The notes under the pieces are model-generated. The model did not search any database. It was given only the letters and a program-made list of their open reading frames with translations, and was not told the origin of the DNA. The position numbers and the translations under genes were made by a program. DNA of 33,737 nucleotides from Bacillota bacterium. GTDB lineage: Bacteria; Bacillota; Sulfobacillia; Sulfobacillales; Sulfobacillaceae. Of this stretch, positions 17,125 to 25,359 are shown in pieces. Where the stretch lies: assembly GCA_021797635.1 (NCBI GenBank), contig JAJZZI010000162.1, forward strand, positions 1,409 to 35,145, read 5' to 3'. Numbering within the stretch: position 1 is the first letter of the stretch; each line of letters begins with the position of its first letter.

Positions 17125-18843
17125 TTAGGCCCCTCCTCCTCCAAACAGATGTCCCGACCACAAGGCGAAGTGTTCGGCCAACGGACCCAACGACAGCGCC
17201 GGAAAGAACACCAAGGCCCCTACGATGACCACCGTGGCAATCAAAAGTCCGCCAAACAAAAAGCCATGCGTGGGAAAGGTCCCGGCACTTTCCGGTACCG
17301 ATTGCTTTTGGACCAGAGAACCGGCAATCGCTAGGGCCGGAATATACATTGCGAACCGCCCAAAGAGCATCGCCAAGCCTACGGTCCAGGTATAGAAGGG
17401 AGCAGCAGCATCGAGGCCACCAAAGGCAGATCCGTTGTTGCCCACACCGGACGAGTAGGCATAAAGCACCTCGGACAAACCATGCGGCCCGGGGTTGTAA
17501 ATACCCGCAAGCCCTCCGTGGCTTGTAACCGCCCAGGCGGAAAATCCTAGGATCACAAAGGTAGGCACAATCATGGCCAACACGGCCATCTTGACCTCGT
17601 AAGACCCAATCTTCTTACCAAGGTACTCGGGAGTACGCCCGACCATAAGCCCAGCCAAAAAGACGGCCAAAACGGCAAACGCGAGCATTCCCAACAGCCC
17701 CACGCCCCAGGCTCCGATGATGACTTCTCCGCTCATCATTTGCCAAAGGGTAATCAGTCCGCCGATGGGCATCAAGCTATCATTGGCTGCTGCCGTCGAT
17801 CCCCAAGAGACGGCCGTCGTCGACGACTCAAATAGGGAGGACAAGGCGGGGCCAAAACGCACCTCTTTGCCTTCCATGTTGGGCCCGTGGATTCCGACCA
17901 GGTGATTCAAAATGGGGTTACCCAGGGCTTCGGCGTGATAAAGGACCAAGGTTCCGCCAAGAAACATGACTAACATCGCGCCCAAAATCGTCCATCCCTG
18001 ACGCGTGTCCTTGACCACCTTGCCAAAGTAGTAGGTCAGGCCCACAGGAATGGAAAAGCCTAAGACCATTTGAAACATGAGTGATGCCGCCGTGGCCGTC
18101 TCATAGGGATGGCCGGCGTTCATGTTAAAGAAACCTCCGCCGTTATCACCTAGCTGCATGATGGAGTTCATCATGCCTACGGGTCCCTGTGCTATCGTCT
18201 GAATGCCGCCCTGAAGGGTATGGGCGGTGACATAGGTGCCCCAGTTTTGCGGATTTCCCAGGCCCACTAAGACGATGGCCCCAATAAACGCCATCGGCAA
18301 GCTGACCCATAGTAGCGTGCGCACCAGATCCACCCAAAAGTTGCCCAGGGTATTGGCGTTCTTGCGGGTCAATCCACGAATGAAGGCCAACACCATAGCC
18401 AGACCGGAAATGGGAGACAAAAACTGCTGCATCATCAACATCGCTTGCGAGGCATAGCTCATGGTGCTCTCACCACCATAGGCCTGCCAGTTGGTATTGG
18501 TGGTAAAGCTAACCCCCGTGTTAAACGCTAGATGGGGTCCCACGTCCTTCATATGCATGGGATTGAAGGGCAAGGCTCCTTGAATGCGCAAGGCAATGTA
18601 AAGGACAATAAAGCCGACTAAGTTAAAGGCCAATAGTGCGATGAAGTACTCGGTCCAGCGCATTTCGTGGTCTTCGTTCACACCGGTCCATCGGTAGATC
18701 ACCCGTTCAACAGGACGAATTGCCGGATCGAACCAGGTTTTACGCCGATCATAGACCGCATAGAGATAAAGCCCCATGGGCTTGGCCATTACAACCAGAA
18801 ATGCCGTAAAGACCAAGATGCCTAGGACGCCCGGAACGGTCAC
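17125..18843 (-). CDS. kdpA: K+-transporting ATPase subunit A (first cluster), divergent filter loops
   Basis: Potassium-selective subunit, 572 residues from the chosen GTG start, which has GAGGTG 6 nt upstream; a TTG seven codons earlier has no such site. The first filter loop is canonical (TNTNWQAYGGE, about 115-125). The second reads LGDNGGGFFNMN, with Asp233 where the other copy and E. coli have Thr, and lacks the NPT that usually follows (HPYETATAAS). The third reads SWGSTAAANDS, with Asn354 in place of His of the HDS motif. The fourth, SGVGNNGSAFGG, is near normal. GRTPEYLGKKI and NPGPHGLSEVLY are intact. It opens the cluster next to the regulator genes, behind a promoter with three TTTACAT repeats. 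Confidence 0.95.
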   Translation of the reverse strand: MTVPGVLGILVFTAFLVVMAKPMGLYLYAVYDRRKTWFDPAIRPVERVIYRWTGVNEDHEMRWTEYFIALLAFNLVGFIVLYIALRIQGALPFNPMHMKDVGPHLAFNTGVSFTTNTNWQAYGGESTMSYASQAMLMMQQFLSPISGLAMVLAFIRGLTRKNANTLGNFWVDLVRTLLWVSLPMAFIGAIVLVGLGNPQNWGTYVTAHTLQGGIQTIAQGPVGMMNSIMQLGDNGGGFFNMNAGHPYETATAASLMFQMVLGFSIPVGLTYYFGKVVKDTRQGWTILGAMLVMFLGGTLVLYHAEALGNPILNHLVGIHGPNMEGKEVRFGPALSSLFESSTTAVSWGSTAAANDSLMPIGGLITLWQMMSGEVIIGAWGVGLLGMLAFAVLAVFLAGLMVGRTPEYLGKKIGSYEVKMAVLAMIVPTFVILGFSAWAVTSHGGLAGIYNPGPHGLSEVLYAYSSGVGNNGSAFGGLDAAAPFYTWTVGLAMLFGRFAMYIPALAIAGSLVQKQSVPESAGTFPTHGFLFGGLLIATVVIVGALVFFPALSLGPLAEHFALWSGHLFGGGGA

Positions 18844-18910
18844 GCGTGTCACCTCTTTCTTCAAATAGCTGCAAATACCATGGAGAGTTTACCTCAGCGG
18901 TGAAATTGTC

Positions 18911-18963
18911 ACCATAAACAGAGCAACTATTCATGTAAATAATATGTAAAAATGTCATGTAAA
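18911..18963 (-). promoter_or_regulatory. kdpA promoter with three TTTACAT direct repeats (putative KdpE operator)
   Basis: On the minus strand TTTACAT occurs three times, at 18957-18963, 18944-18950 and 18933-18939 (13- and 11-bp steps, about one helical turn). The last copy supplies a -35 element TTTACA (18934-18939); 17 bp on is TATGGT (18911-18916). Transcription would start near 18904, 60 nt before kdpA. E. coli KdpE binds a T-rich tandem of TTTATA/TTTACA type, so this fits an OmpR-family operator overlapping the promoter. The linked kdpE-like gene is the obvious binder (inference). Confidence 0.6.
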
Positions 18964-19396
18964 GGGGCCGAGAAACGGCGACGGGCAAAAGTCCGGGAAG
19001 GCGGCCGGCATGCCCGCGCGGATGCGAAAGCCACGGCACCCCGACTGGCCGATCCGTAGTTTTGCCAATGCTGGCCGTTCATTTGCGGGTGGGAAGCGGC
19101 TTTCGAGCGTCGTCTAAAGCAATGCGGCCAGCGATCCTACGGCGGTCAGGCTGATTTTTACAAAAATTTCACAATCGCTACCGCCCGGTTAAGCCTGGTG
19201 CAAAAGGTCGCTCCCTCTCCTTTTTACGGGCTTTCAAGCAACAGAGGGACCCATGTGGCTAAACGGTCGTCCCCTTCGAAGGTCTTGCCCAAAAAAGGGA
19301 GAACAGCAATCCTCACGTTGGCGGCATCCTGATATCAAACCGAGCCCTCCATCAAAAAGACGACGGCGTTAATTCTTGCTTTCTGATTTTTCCCAT
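18964..19396. other. intergenic region between kdpE-like gene and kdpA promoter
   Basis: No supported gene. Contains inverted repeats: CGAAAGCC near 19025-19032 facing GGCTTTCG near 19098-19105, enclosing CTGGCC/GGCCAG-type stems, and TCCCTCT/AGAGGGA near 19211-19250. The CCC-TTTTTT-GGG stretch near 19287-19298 is a poor terminator candidate for kdpE. I could not match any of this to a c-di-AMP or other riboswitch. Confidence 0.35.
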
Positions 19397-20098
19397 CTAC
19401 TTGCCATGAGGCTTGGGGTACAGGCAGTAGCCGACTCCGGCGTGAGAGACCAGGTACACCGGCCGATGGGGGTCGGGTTCGATATGGCTTCTTAGTCGCC
19501 GGATATAGACGCGAAGGTACTCATGTTCGGCAAGATACTCTTCGCCCCAAACTCGACTTAAGAGATACTCGTGCGTCAACACTTTGCCGCAGTGGGTGGT
19601 CAATTCCTGACACAGGCGCCATTCAATGGGCGTGAGGCGAACGCGGCCATTTGAGCTTTCAATCTCGCGGGTGTCTTTAAGCAACTTAATATCCCCGCAC
19701 GCCGCACCTTCGGCCTGAAGCAGATCACGGCTTCGCCGAAGCAAGGCCCGAATGCGGGCCAGCATCTCACCGGGCGAAAACGGCTTAGCCAAGTAGTCGT
19801 CGGCCCCCATGTCCAATGCTTGGATCGTGTCTGCCTCCGAGTTGAGCGCGGTCAGTACCATCACCGGCACCGTCGACATCTTACGGATCCGCTCGCATAG
19901 GGTAAACCCATCCATATCAGGCAATCTCAGATCAAGTAAGACCACGTCCGGTTCTTCTTGATAAATCCACTGTAACGCCTGGTGACCATCGGCAGCTTCT
20001 CTCACGGCATAGCCCGCCATCACCAGGTTGGTGCGGATCAATCGGCGATATTTGGCCTCATCATCCACGATGAGAATAGACCCACTGACCTCGTCCAT
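19397..20098 (-). CDS. kdpE: OmpR-family response regulator, KdpE-like
   Basis: Two-domain DNA-binding response regulator of 233 residues. The receiver domain (about 6-120) has Asp12/Asp13, phospho-acceptor Asp56 in VVLLDLRLPDMDG, Thr83 and Lys105. The C-terminal winged helix (about 140-230) shows LTPIEWRLCQEL and LRVYIRRLRSHIEPDP, typical of KdpE/OmpR. The ATG at 20096-20098 has AAGGAGGGG 6 nt upstream; the longer frame upstream (46 codons) overlaps the kinase gene and is rejected. It lies 43 nt after the sensor kinase gene and upstream of kdpA. Its likely target is the TTTACAT array before kdpA. Confidence 0.9.
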   Translation of the reverse strand: MDEVSGSILIVDDEAKYRRLIRTNLVMAGYAVREAADGHQALQWIYQEEPDVVLLDLRLPDMDGFTLCERIRKMSTVPVMVLTALNSEADTIQALDMGADDYLAKPFSPGEMLARIRALLRRSRDLLQAEGAACGDIKLLKDTREIESSNGRVRLTPIEWRLCQELTTHCGKVLTHEYLLSRVWGEEYLAEHEYLRVYIRRLRSHIEPDPHRPVYLVSHAGVGYCLYPKPHGK

Positions 20099-20141
20099 CG
20101 TCGGCCCCTCCTTACATTTCTTCGCGGGCCTCCCCGGCTGG

Positions 20142-21770
20142 TTAGCTTGCCAACCGAGCCAGGGGCAGTTGCATGGTGACTTGAAACCCCAGATCGGGCA
20201 GATTCTCGGCGCGGATGTGGCCGTGGTGGTTGTCAACGATGCGTTTCACAATAGAAAGGCCGAGACCCGACCCTCGCACCTCAGACTGTGCGTGCGCTGG
20301 CACGCGATAAAACCGCTCGAATATTCTTGTAATCTCGCTGGGCGGAACCCCTGATCCAAAGTCCCGGACGGTAATTGTCCAGTCACTATGGCTTACGTCG
20401 ACATGAAGTTCGACGCGACCTTTCGAATACTTTACCGCATTTTGTAGCAATTCCCTACACGCCGTGTGCAGTTCACGCGGGTCCCCGTAGACCATCATAT
20501 CCTGGCTAGGCCGGTGGCTGATCAAGATCCGATCCCGTTCCCACGCTGGATGGTGCGCTATTAGAGCATCCAGCCAACTGGAAAGCAAAAACGGTTCAGG
20601 CCGGAACAATGCACCTGCATGGTCCATGCTCGACATAAGTAAGAGATGGTCGATTAGTCCTTCCAGCTCTTCCGTCTCCGAGACCGCCACATCTAAAAAT
20701 TCTTGGCGGTCCTGGTGAGCTAGCCGCTCCCAGGATTGTTGCAGCGTCTCCAAGTATCCTTTAACCAAGCCTAGCGGGGTTCTTAGTTCGTGCGAGACGT
20801 TGGCCAAAATCTCGGATTGCATCCGCGCCCGCTCTTCCATGAGTTGATTGGTTCGCGCCTGTTCGGCCAATTCGGCGGAGGCGGCGGCGATAGCAAACTC
20901 CTGCGCCAACACCTCAAGCAAATCGCGGTAGGTGAAGTACCAGCCGGGCTCGTTGGAGGTTAACAAAAGCACGCCCCACGTGGCTTGTTGATAGCGAAGG
21001 GGGAAGATGGCGACGCGAGCCTTGCGCACCCCGGGGATGAGATAGCCAGCCTCTCCCTCTTCTCCGCTATACTTGGGCACGTTGCTTGCCAAGCTTTCCC
21101 CGATGAGGCCTGTCGTCGACCCGATGAAGGCTTGAGGAATTGGTTGATTGGATAGCTGAAAGTTCCCAATGCTGGCATAAAGAGCCAAACTGGCGCTGCG
21201 GTCGGCGGTGAGTTGATAAATCGCCGCCGACCGCACCGCGGTATGCTGGGTGACTTCAAACAAAATATGATGCATCACCTCGTGCGGATTAGGATTGGAG
21301 GCTAAGGAAGCCCACCCCCGTTCGATGGCCAGCAACTGTTCTTTAAGCATCCCATGTTCCATCTCCAGCCAGGCAATATGCGCCTCCCGAAACCAATAGA
21401 CCGCGACCATAAGGGCGGCGAAGACCACCGCCCAGCTTGCCGGAGAAACGACCCAGCCCTCGAAGGACAACTGGTGCAGACGGGAAATGGCCGCCAGCGC
21501 CAGGTGGGCACTTTGCACGGCGACACTGCCTTGCCTACCGCGCACTCCCAGAAGGGATCGGGCCATGGCCAGGAGGTGAAGCGCCGTCGTCGGAGACGCC
21601 GTTTGGCGGGCATTTTCGATAGCAGCAAAGGCCAACGTGGCATGCATATACTGTCGATGCCAGGTATAGGAGGAGCGCCCGAGGATCCCCACCAAGACGA
21701 TCGCCGTGGCGATTAGGGCCGTGGCCACGCCAAGACTTCGGCGCGGCCCGCTTCGATAGTTAGGGGTCAT
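20142..21770 (-). CDS. membrane sensor histidine kinase with GAF domain (not KdpD-type input)
   Basis: A 542-residue kinase. Two helices at about 13-33 and 109-126 enclose an extracytoplasmic loop of about 75 residues. A GAF-like domain (about 160-300), a HisKA domain with His327 in NVSHELRTPLG, and an ATPase domain follow, with N box RELLQNAVKYS, G1 RDFGSGVP, F box IFERFYRV and G2 GSGLGLSIV. KdpD proteins normally carry an N-terminal KdpD/universal-stress domain with a Walker A motif and a four-helix DUF4118 region before the GAF; both are absent. ATG at 21770 (AAGGCGG just upstream) was chosen; ATG at 21803 would overlap the transporter gene by 11 bp. It is placed between a KimA-like transporter and kdpE, all with short gaps, so it is probably the partner of KdpE. 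Confidence 0.88.
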   Translation of the reverse strand: MTPNYRSGPRRSLGVATALIATAIVLVGILGRSSYTWHRQYMHATLAFAAIENARQTASPTTALHLLAMARSLLGVRGRQGSVAVQSAHLALAAISRLHQLSFEGWVVSPASWAVVFAALMVAVYWFREAHIAWLEMEHGMLKEQLLAIERGWASLASNPNPHEVMHHILFEVTQHTAVRSAAIYQLTADRSASLALYASIGNFQLSNQPIPQAFIGSTTGLIGESLASNVPKYSGEEGEAGYLIPGVRKARVAIFPLRYQQATWGVLLLTSNEPGWYFTYRDLLEVLAQEFAIAAASAELAEQARTNQLMEERARMQSEILANVSHELRTPLGLVKGYLETLQQSWERLAHQDRQEFLDVAVSETEELEGLIDHLLLMSSMDHAGALFRPEPFLLSSWLDALIAHHPAWERDRILISHRPSQDMMVYGDPRELHTACRELLQNAVKYSKGRVELHVDVSHSDWTITVRDFGSGVPPSEITRIFERFYRVPAHAQSEVRGSGLGLSIVKRIVDNHHGHIRAENLPDLGFQVTMQLPLARLAS

Positions 21771-21792
21771 CGCCGCCTTGGACCCCCGCGCT

Positions 21793-23658
21793 CTATGGGC
21801 CATCCGACTTACGCGACCCGCTGCCCAGGGGATCGGGCAGATGCATCGGCACCATGCCAATCACTACGTCCGTGCGTTTTTTAAGGGCGTTGGCGATGGC
21901 CGTGCCTAAACGGTTATGCATCAGCATGCTACCCAGACTATCCGGCACCACTTCAGGCACGAGCACCAGAATGCGCTGATTGGCGTGGCGTTCAATGCTG
22001 TTGATAAAGCGAAGCAGGGGCCGGATCACGGACTGGTATTGCGATTTTAAGATCACTAAACGTACGGGAGGATTCCATTTCTGCCAGTCGGCTTCGAATA
22101 CCCTGCGGAGCTGACTGTCTTCTCCATGGGGGGCTTCCAGAAAGACCACCACCGCGATCACCTCATCGCTTAAAGAAAGGGCGTGGCTCAAGGCCCGGCG
22201 CGTCAACTCGGTCAAGGACGGCGCTAAAGGCACGATGACGATGGGCCTCGGCCAAGGGGTCACAGGCTGAGGCAGGCCGCCGACCTGAAGTTGGCGCCCG
22301 GCGCGATCGTAATAGCGGCGAATGCGTCCGAAGAGAAAAATGATGACGGGGATGGCCAACACCACCACCCAGGCACCCTCGACGAATTTGGTCACCACGA
22401 ACAGCATGGTGGCTAGTCCCGTCGCGAATGCCCCCGCCAGATTGAGCGTGGCTCGAAGCTTCCAGCCCGGCGGTCGGGTCTTTCGCCAATGCAGCACCAT
22501 GCCAAATTGCGACAGGGTAAATCCCGTAAACACGCCAATCGCAAACATGGGAATCAGCGCTTGCGTATTGCCGTTAACGGCTACCAAAAGCAGGGCAGAG
22601 GCCATGGCCAAGACCCAGATCCCCCGCTCGAAGACTAAGCGATCGCCACGGATGGCAAACGATTGAGGAAGATAACGATCCCGGGCCAGCAAGCTGGCTA
22701 ATACCGGCAAACTTCCAAATGAGGTATTCGCCGCCAAACCAAGTACGGTGGTAATCGCTAATGAAACCACAAAAAACGCCCAGCTTCGACCTACAGCTCC
22801 AACCATGACCTTGCTCAAGAGCGTGGTATTGCCCCCGGGAAGAACGCCAAATCGCACGGTTAAGAGCGCTATTCCCAGCAACATCGCACCCAACAGTATG
22901 CCGAGCAGCCATTCTGTCCGTTTAGCGCGAAGTTGGCGAGGTTCGCGAAACAGGGGCACCCCATTGGCAATCGCTTCAACTCCCGTCAACGCCGTGCATC
23001 CGGCGGCAAACGCCGTAAGCAGGAAAAAGAGGCTTACATGAGGGGGAGCGCTGGCTATGGGCACTTTCTTAAGCATATAGGTATGCGCGGGGCGAAAAAA
23101 CCCATAGGCCAAGACACCGAGCAAGCCCACCACGAATACCATCGTCGGAAACAAAAAGGCCCTCGCACTTTCCCCAACTCCTCGGAGATTCATGAAGGTC
23201 ACGATGGCCAACAGGCCCAGGCACATCACTAAGGTCCAGGGCAACAGCGAAGGAAACGTCGAGGTCAAAGCCCCAATGCCTGCTGCAATCGAAATCGACA
23301 CGGTTAAGATATAATCTACGATTAACGCGGCAGCCGCCAATTTACTGGCGCCCGTTCCTAAATTGTCTTTGGAAACGGCGTAGGCCCCACCACCTTGCGG
23401 ATAGGCATCGATGACTTGACTATAGGACAAAACCAAAATTGCCAGCAATCCGATGATCGCCAGGGAAATGGGCAATAAATAGTGGATGCCTGCGGCGCCG
23501 ACGGTAATCAGCACCAAGGCAATCGCTTCAGGGCCGTAGGCCACTGAAGTTAAAGCATCTAGCGAAAGCGCCGCCAGTCCGCCAGACGTTCCGATTTCTT
23601 CCGATTCCGATTCGCGCGCCTTAAGCGGCCGCCCAAACAAAAACTGCCACGCGTCCAT
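21793..23658 (-). CDS. kimA: KimA-like K+ importer (APC superfamily)
   Basis: A 621-residue transporter with about 12 helices (to residue 440) and a cytoplasmic C-terminal domain. It follows B. subtilis KimA closely along its length: LSLDALTSVAYGPEAI, QVIDAYPQGGGAYAVSKDNLG, VDYILTVSISIAAG, CTALTGVEAIANGVP, and TLSQFGMVLHW. KimA is a high-affinity proton-coupled K+ importer whose activity and expression are blocked by c-di-AMP. The C-terminal part (about 470-610) includes PIVIVPLAPSLTELTRRALS and the RLVILKSQYQSVIRPLLRFI block that resembles the nucleotide-binding tail. Start ATG with a -10-like TACACT only about 10 nt upstream, so the leader may be very short. First gene of the kimA-kinase-kdpE unit; the kinase begins 22 nt after its stop. 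Substrate assignment is by similarity and context. Confidence 0.85.
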   Translation of the reverse strand: MDAWQFLFGRPLKARESESEEIGTSGGLAALSLDALTSVAYGPEAIALVLITVGAAGIHYLLPISLAIIGLLAILVLSYSQVIDAYPQGGGAYAVSKDNLGTGASKLAAAALIVDYILTVSISIAAGIGALTSTFPSLLPWTLVMCLGLLAIVTFMNLRGVGESARAFLFPTMVFVVGLLGVLAYGFFRPAHTYMLKKVPIASAPPHVSLFFLLTAFAAGCTALTGVEAIANGVPLFREPRQLRAKRTEWLLGILLGAMLLGIALLTVRFGVLPGGNTTLLSKVMVGAVGRSWAFFVVSLAITTVLGLAANTSFGSLPVLASLLARDRYLPQSFAIRGDRLVFERGIWVLAMASALLLVAVNGNTQALIPMFAIGVFTGFTLSQFGMVLHWRKTRPPGWKLRATLNLAGAFATGLATMLFVVTKFVEGAWVVVLAIPVIIFLFGRIRRYYDRAGRQLQVGGLPQPVTPWPRPIVIVPLAPSLTELTRRALSHALSLSDEVIAVVVFLEAPHGEDSQLRRVFEADWQKWNPPVRLVILKSQYQSVIRPLLRFINSIERHANQRILVLVPEVVPDSLGSMLMHNRLGTAIANALKKRTDVVIGMVPMHLPDPLGSGSRKSDGP

Positions 23659-23852
23659 ACGGTTAGTGTACCACGTGCAAAGGCTAATTTAATTAACGAT
23701 AGGTGGCTTGAGTGCCGCGCGCCTGTACTAGCAATTCGGGCTCGGATGTGCACAAAAAAGTCATTGAAATGTTTTCGCGGACCACGTCTGAAGAGGCCGC
23801 CAATCTGCTATGATAGATCGTGTATAGACATTACCTTGGGGGCTGTCTTGAT

Positions 23853-24119
23853 ATGAGCAGAGAATGGAGCTCGATGGTCTGCCGTCAGTGTGGGGCGTCA
23901 CTTTCAAGCAGCGACAGTAGTTGTCAGCAGTGTGGCTTCAGCATAGCCCCGATGGCGGCTACGGCTAAGTCTGCCCGAGTCGTTTCGTTGGCTAAACGGC
24001 GACGTGCGGCTAAACGGGCCATGAATCCCCACCCAGAAGCTCGCCGCACCAAACGTTGGCTTTTCGCCATTTTGTTCTTGGCGCTAGTCATTCCTTACTT
24101 CTTTCCCGTCCATGGCTAG
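23853..24119 (+). CDS. small zinc-ribbon protein with C-terminal membrane anchor
   Basis: An 88-residue protein with Cys10-X2-Cys13 and Cys24-X2-Cys27 in a rubredoxin-like zinc-ribbon pattern, then a highly basic linker (LAKRRRAAKRA, HPEARRTKRW) and a single hydrophobic helix at about 70-85 ending in a short polar tail. The topology suggests a tail-anchored protein with its zinc ribbon in the cytoplasm. A -10-like TATGAT (near 23810-23815) lies upstream. The ATG at 23853 has a weak GGGGG at 11 nt; ATG at 23874, with GGAG close by, is an alternative. Its last 36 bp overlap the end of spoVR on the other strand. Function unknown. Confidence 0.6.
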   Translation: MSREWSSMVCRQCGASLSSSDSSCQQCGFSIAPMAATAKSARVVSLAKRRRAAKRAMNPHPEARRTKRWLFAILFLALVIPYFFPVHG

Positions 24120-25343
24120 GCCTACGGAATCGTTGGCTACTTCGTCCCGAAACTCCCTGCCGTCATGACAGAAGCGGTGCCACGTGTTGCGATAGAGCGT
24201 GGTAAGTGCCACTCCACCGGGCCAAAGCTCTTCAGCGATCAAGGACAATGCGTGGGGCAGCATGTGCATGTCCAAGTCTCTTCCGGTGTGTTGGTGCTTG
24301 AGGTGAAGGATCCCCTTCGGGCGCGAACGTTGGCGATCGACCCGCAGCCGAGGTATCCCCGCGTGGTCTAAATCGTCTAAAAGACGTTGTTTGGCCTTGG
24401 ACCACGAGCGGTCCTTGCCTGGGAGTACCCCAGCCAAACGGGCGCGGGGCTCGTCCAAGTACTCGCGAACCAAAGTCGCGTCACTAAAGTCGCGCGCCAC
24501 CCGAATGAGGCCTTGGTCCCCCTCCTGCTCATATGCCGCGTTGACCAATACGTAACCCAAGCGATAGGGGTTCAGTTGAGGCGAGGTGACCTGCACCAAC
24601 TCCGCATTAAGGCGGGCAATGGCTATAATTTCTTCGGGTCTAGGATCAAGCGCATGAAGAATGCGTCGATGCCAAAACGTGGCATAGCCCTCATTTCCCA
24701 CCTTGGTCAATTGCTGTGGCCAAAAATAGCGGGCTTCTTGATGCAGGACGCGCAGCACGTGGAGTTGCCACGGATGGAGATGGGGCGCCGAGGTGGCCAG
24801 AAATCCTAAGACGTCATCCTGGCTTTCGCCGATGTTCCGCATTCGGGGACTCTCCGCGGTAAAATCAGCCAACACGAGACCCGCATCAATAAACTTTTCC
24901 ACCTGGCGGCGGCCAAATCGTCGGCTGTATCGTTCAAGAATGCGCCGATGCTCGGCCATCACCCCAACTTCGTCTCGTGAAGTCGCCTCAAACGCCGCGT
25001 GCGAGCGAAAATAGGCAACATGGGCCAGTACGTGAGCCGCTACCACCAAGCAAGATCCCAGATCGAGCGAACGATCCACGAAGGCGTAAGCGGGTTCGTG
25101 GTTCACCACGAGTTCATAGATGCGACTTCGTCGAAAATGATAAGCGGCCTGGTAGTGGCCATATAGCTTGCCAAAGCTCCAATGCCGGTAACGAGAGGGC
25201 ATGCCGCCGTAGGCCGCGAGTTGACTCAGCGTGTGGCCATCCACTAATTCAAAGTGGGTTGCATACAGTGGAAGACCTAGTTTGGCGGCAGCTTCGGCGA
25301 CCCTGTCTAACGCCTCCCCCATATCCCGTTTATTGATGGCCAT
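24084..25343 (-). CDS. spoVR: SpoVR family protein
   Basis: SpoVR is needed for normal spore cortex formation in Bacillus, although family members also occur in non-sporulating bacteria with prkA and yhbH/yeaH. The 419-residue protein shows family blocks RHWSFGKLYGHYQ, RIYELVVNHEPAYAF, VVAAHVLAHVAYF, and the GNEGYATFWHRRI motif. It starts with ATG behind GAGGAG at 9 nt, 16 nt after the yhbH stop. This is the last gene of prkA-yhbH-spoVR. Its shorter length than the B. subtilis protein (468 aa as recalled) reflects loop differences; no core motif is missing. Its end overlaps a convergent gene by 36 bp. Confidence 0.93.
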   Translation of the reverse strand: MAINKRDMGEALDRVAEAAAKLGLPLYATHFELVDGHTLSQLAAYGGMPSRYRHWSFGKLYGHYQAAYHFRRSRIYELVVNHEPAYAFVDRSLDLGSCLVVAAHVLAHVAYFRSHAAFEATSRDEVGVMAEHRRILERYSRRFGRRQVEKFIDAGLVLADFTAESPRMRNIGESQDDVLGFLATSAPHLHPWQLHVLRVLHQEARYFWPQQLTKVGNEGYATFWHRRILHALDPRPEEIIAIARLNAELVQVTSPQLNPYRLGYVLVNAAYEQEGDQGLIRVARDFSDATLVREYLDEPRARLAGVLPGKDRSWSKAKQRLLDDLDHAGIPRLRVDRQRSRPKGILHLKHQHTGRDLDMHMLPHALSLIAEELWPGGVALTTLYRNTWHRFCHDGREFRDEVANDSVGLAMDGKEVRND

Positions 25344-25359
25344 GAAGATCTGCTCCTCA

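Noticed and set aside
15797-17128. 443-codon frame on plus opposite kdpB
   Set aside because: Low-complexity Ser/Pro/Thr translation typical of the antisense of a membrane ATPase; kdpB motifs on the other strand are complete.
18960-19110. Resemblance to a c-di-GMP (GEMM-I) riboswitch on plus (GGGCAAAA, then GATGCGAAAGCCACGG)
   Set aside because: The core GCAAAGCC is interrupted by an extra base, the second stem does not fit, and no plus-strand gene follows.
20099-20236. 46-residue N-terminal extension of the KdpE-like protein
   Set aside because: Overlaps the kinase gene and has no ribosome binding site, whereas the internal ATG has a perfect one and begins at the normal receiver-domain N-terminus.
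23659-23819. c-di-AMP (ydaO-type) riboswitch before the KimA-like gene
   Set aside because: Expected from Bacillus biology, but none of the conserved ydaO core blocks was found, and the -10-like box is about 10 nt from the start, leaving no leader.
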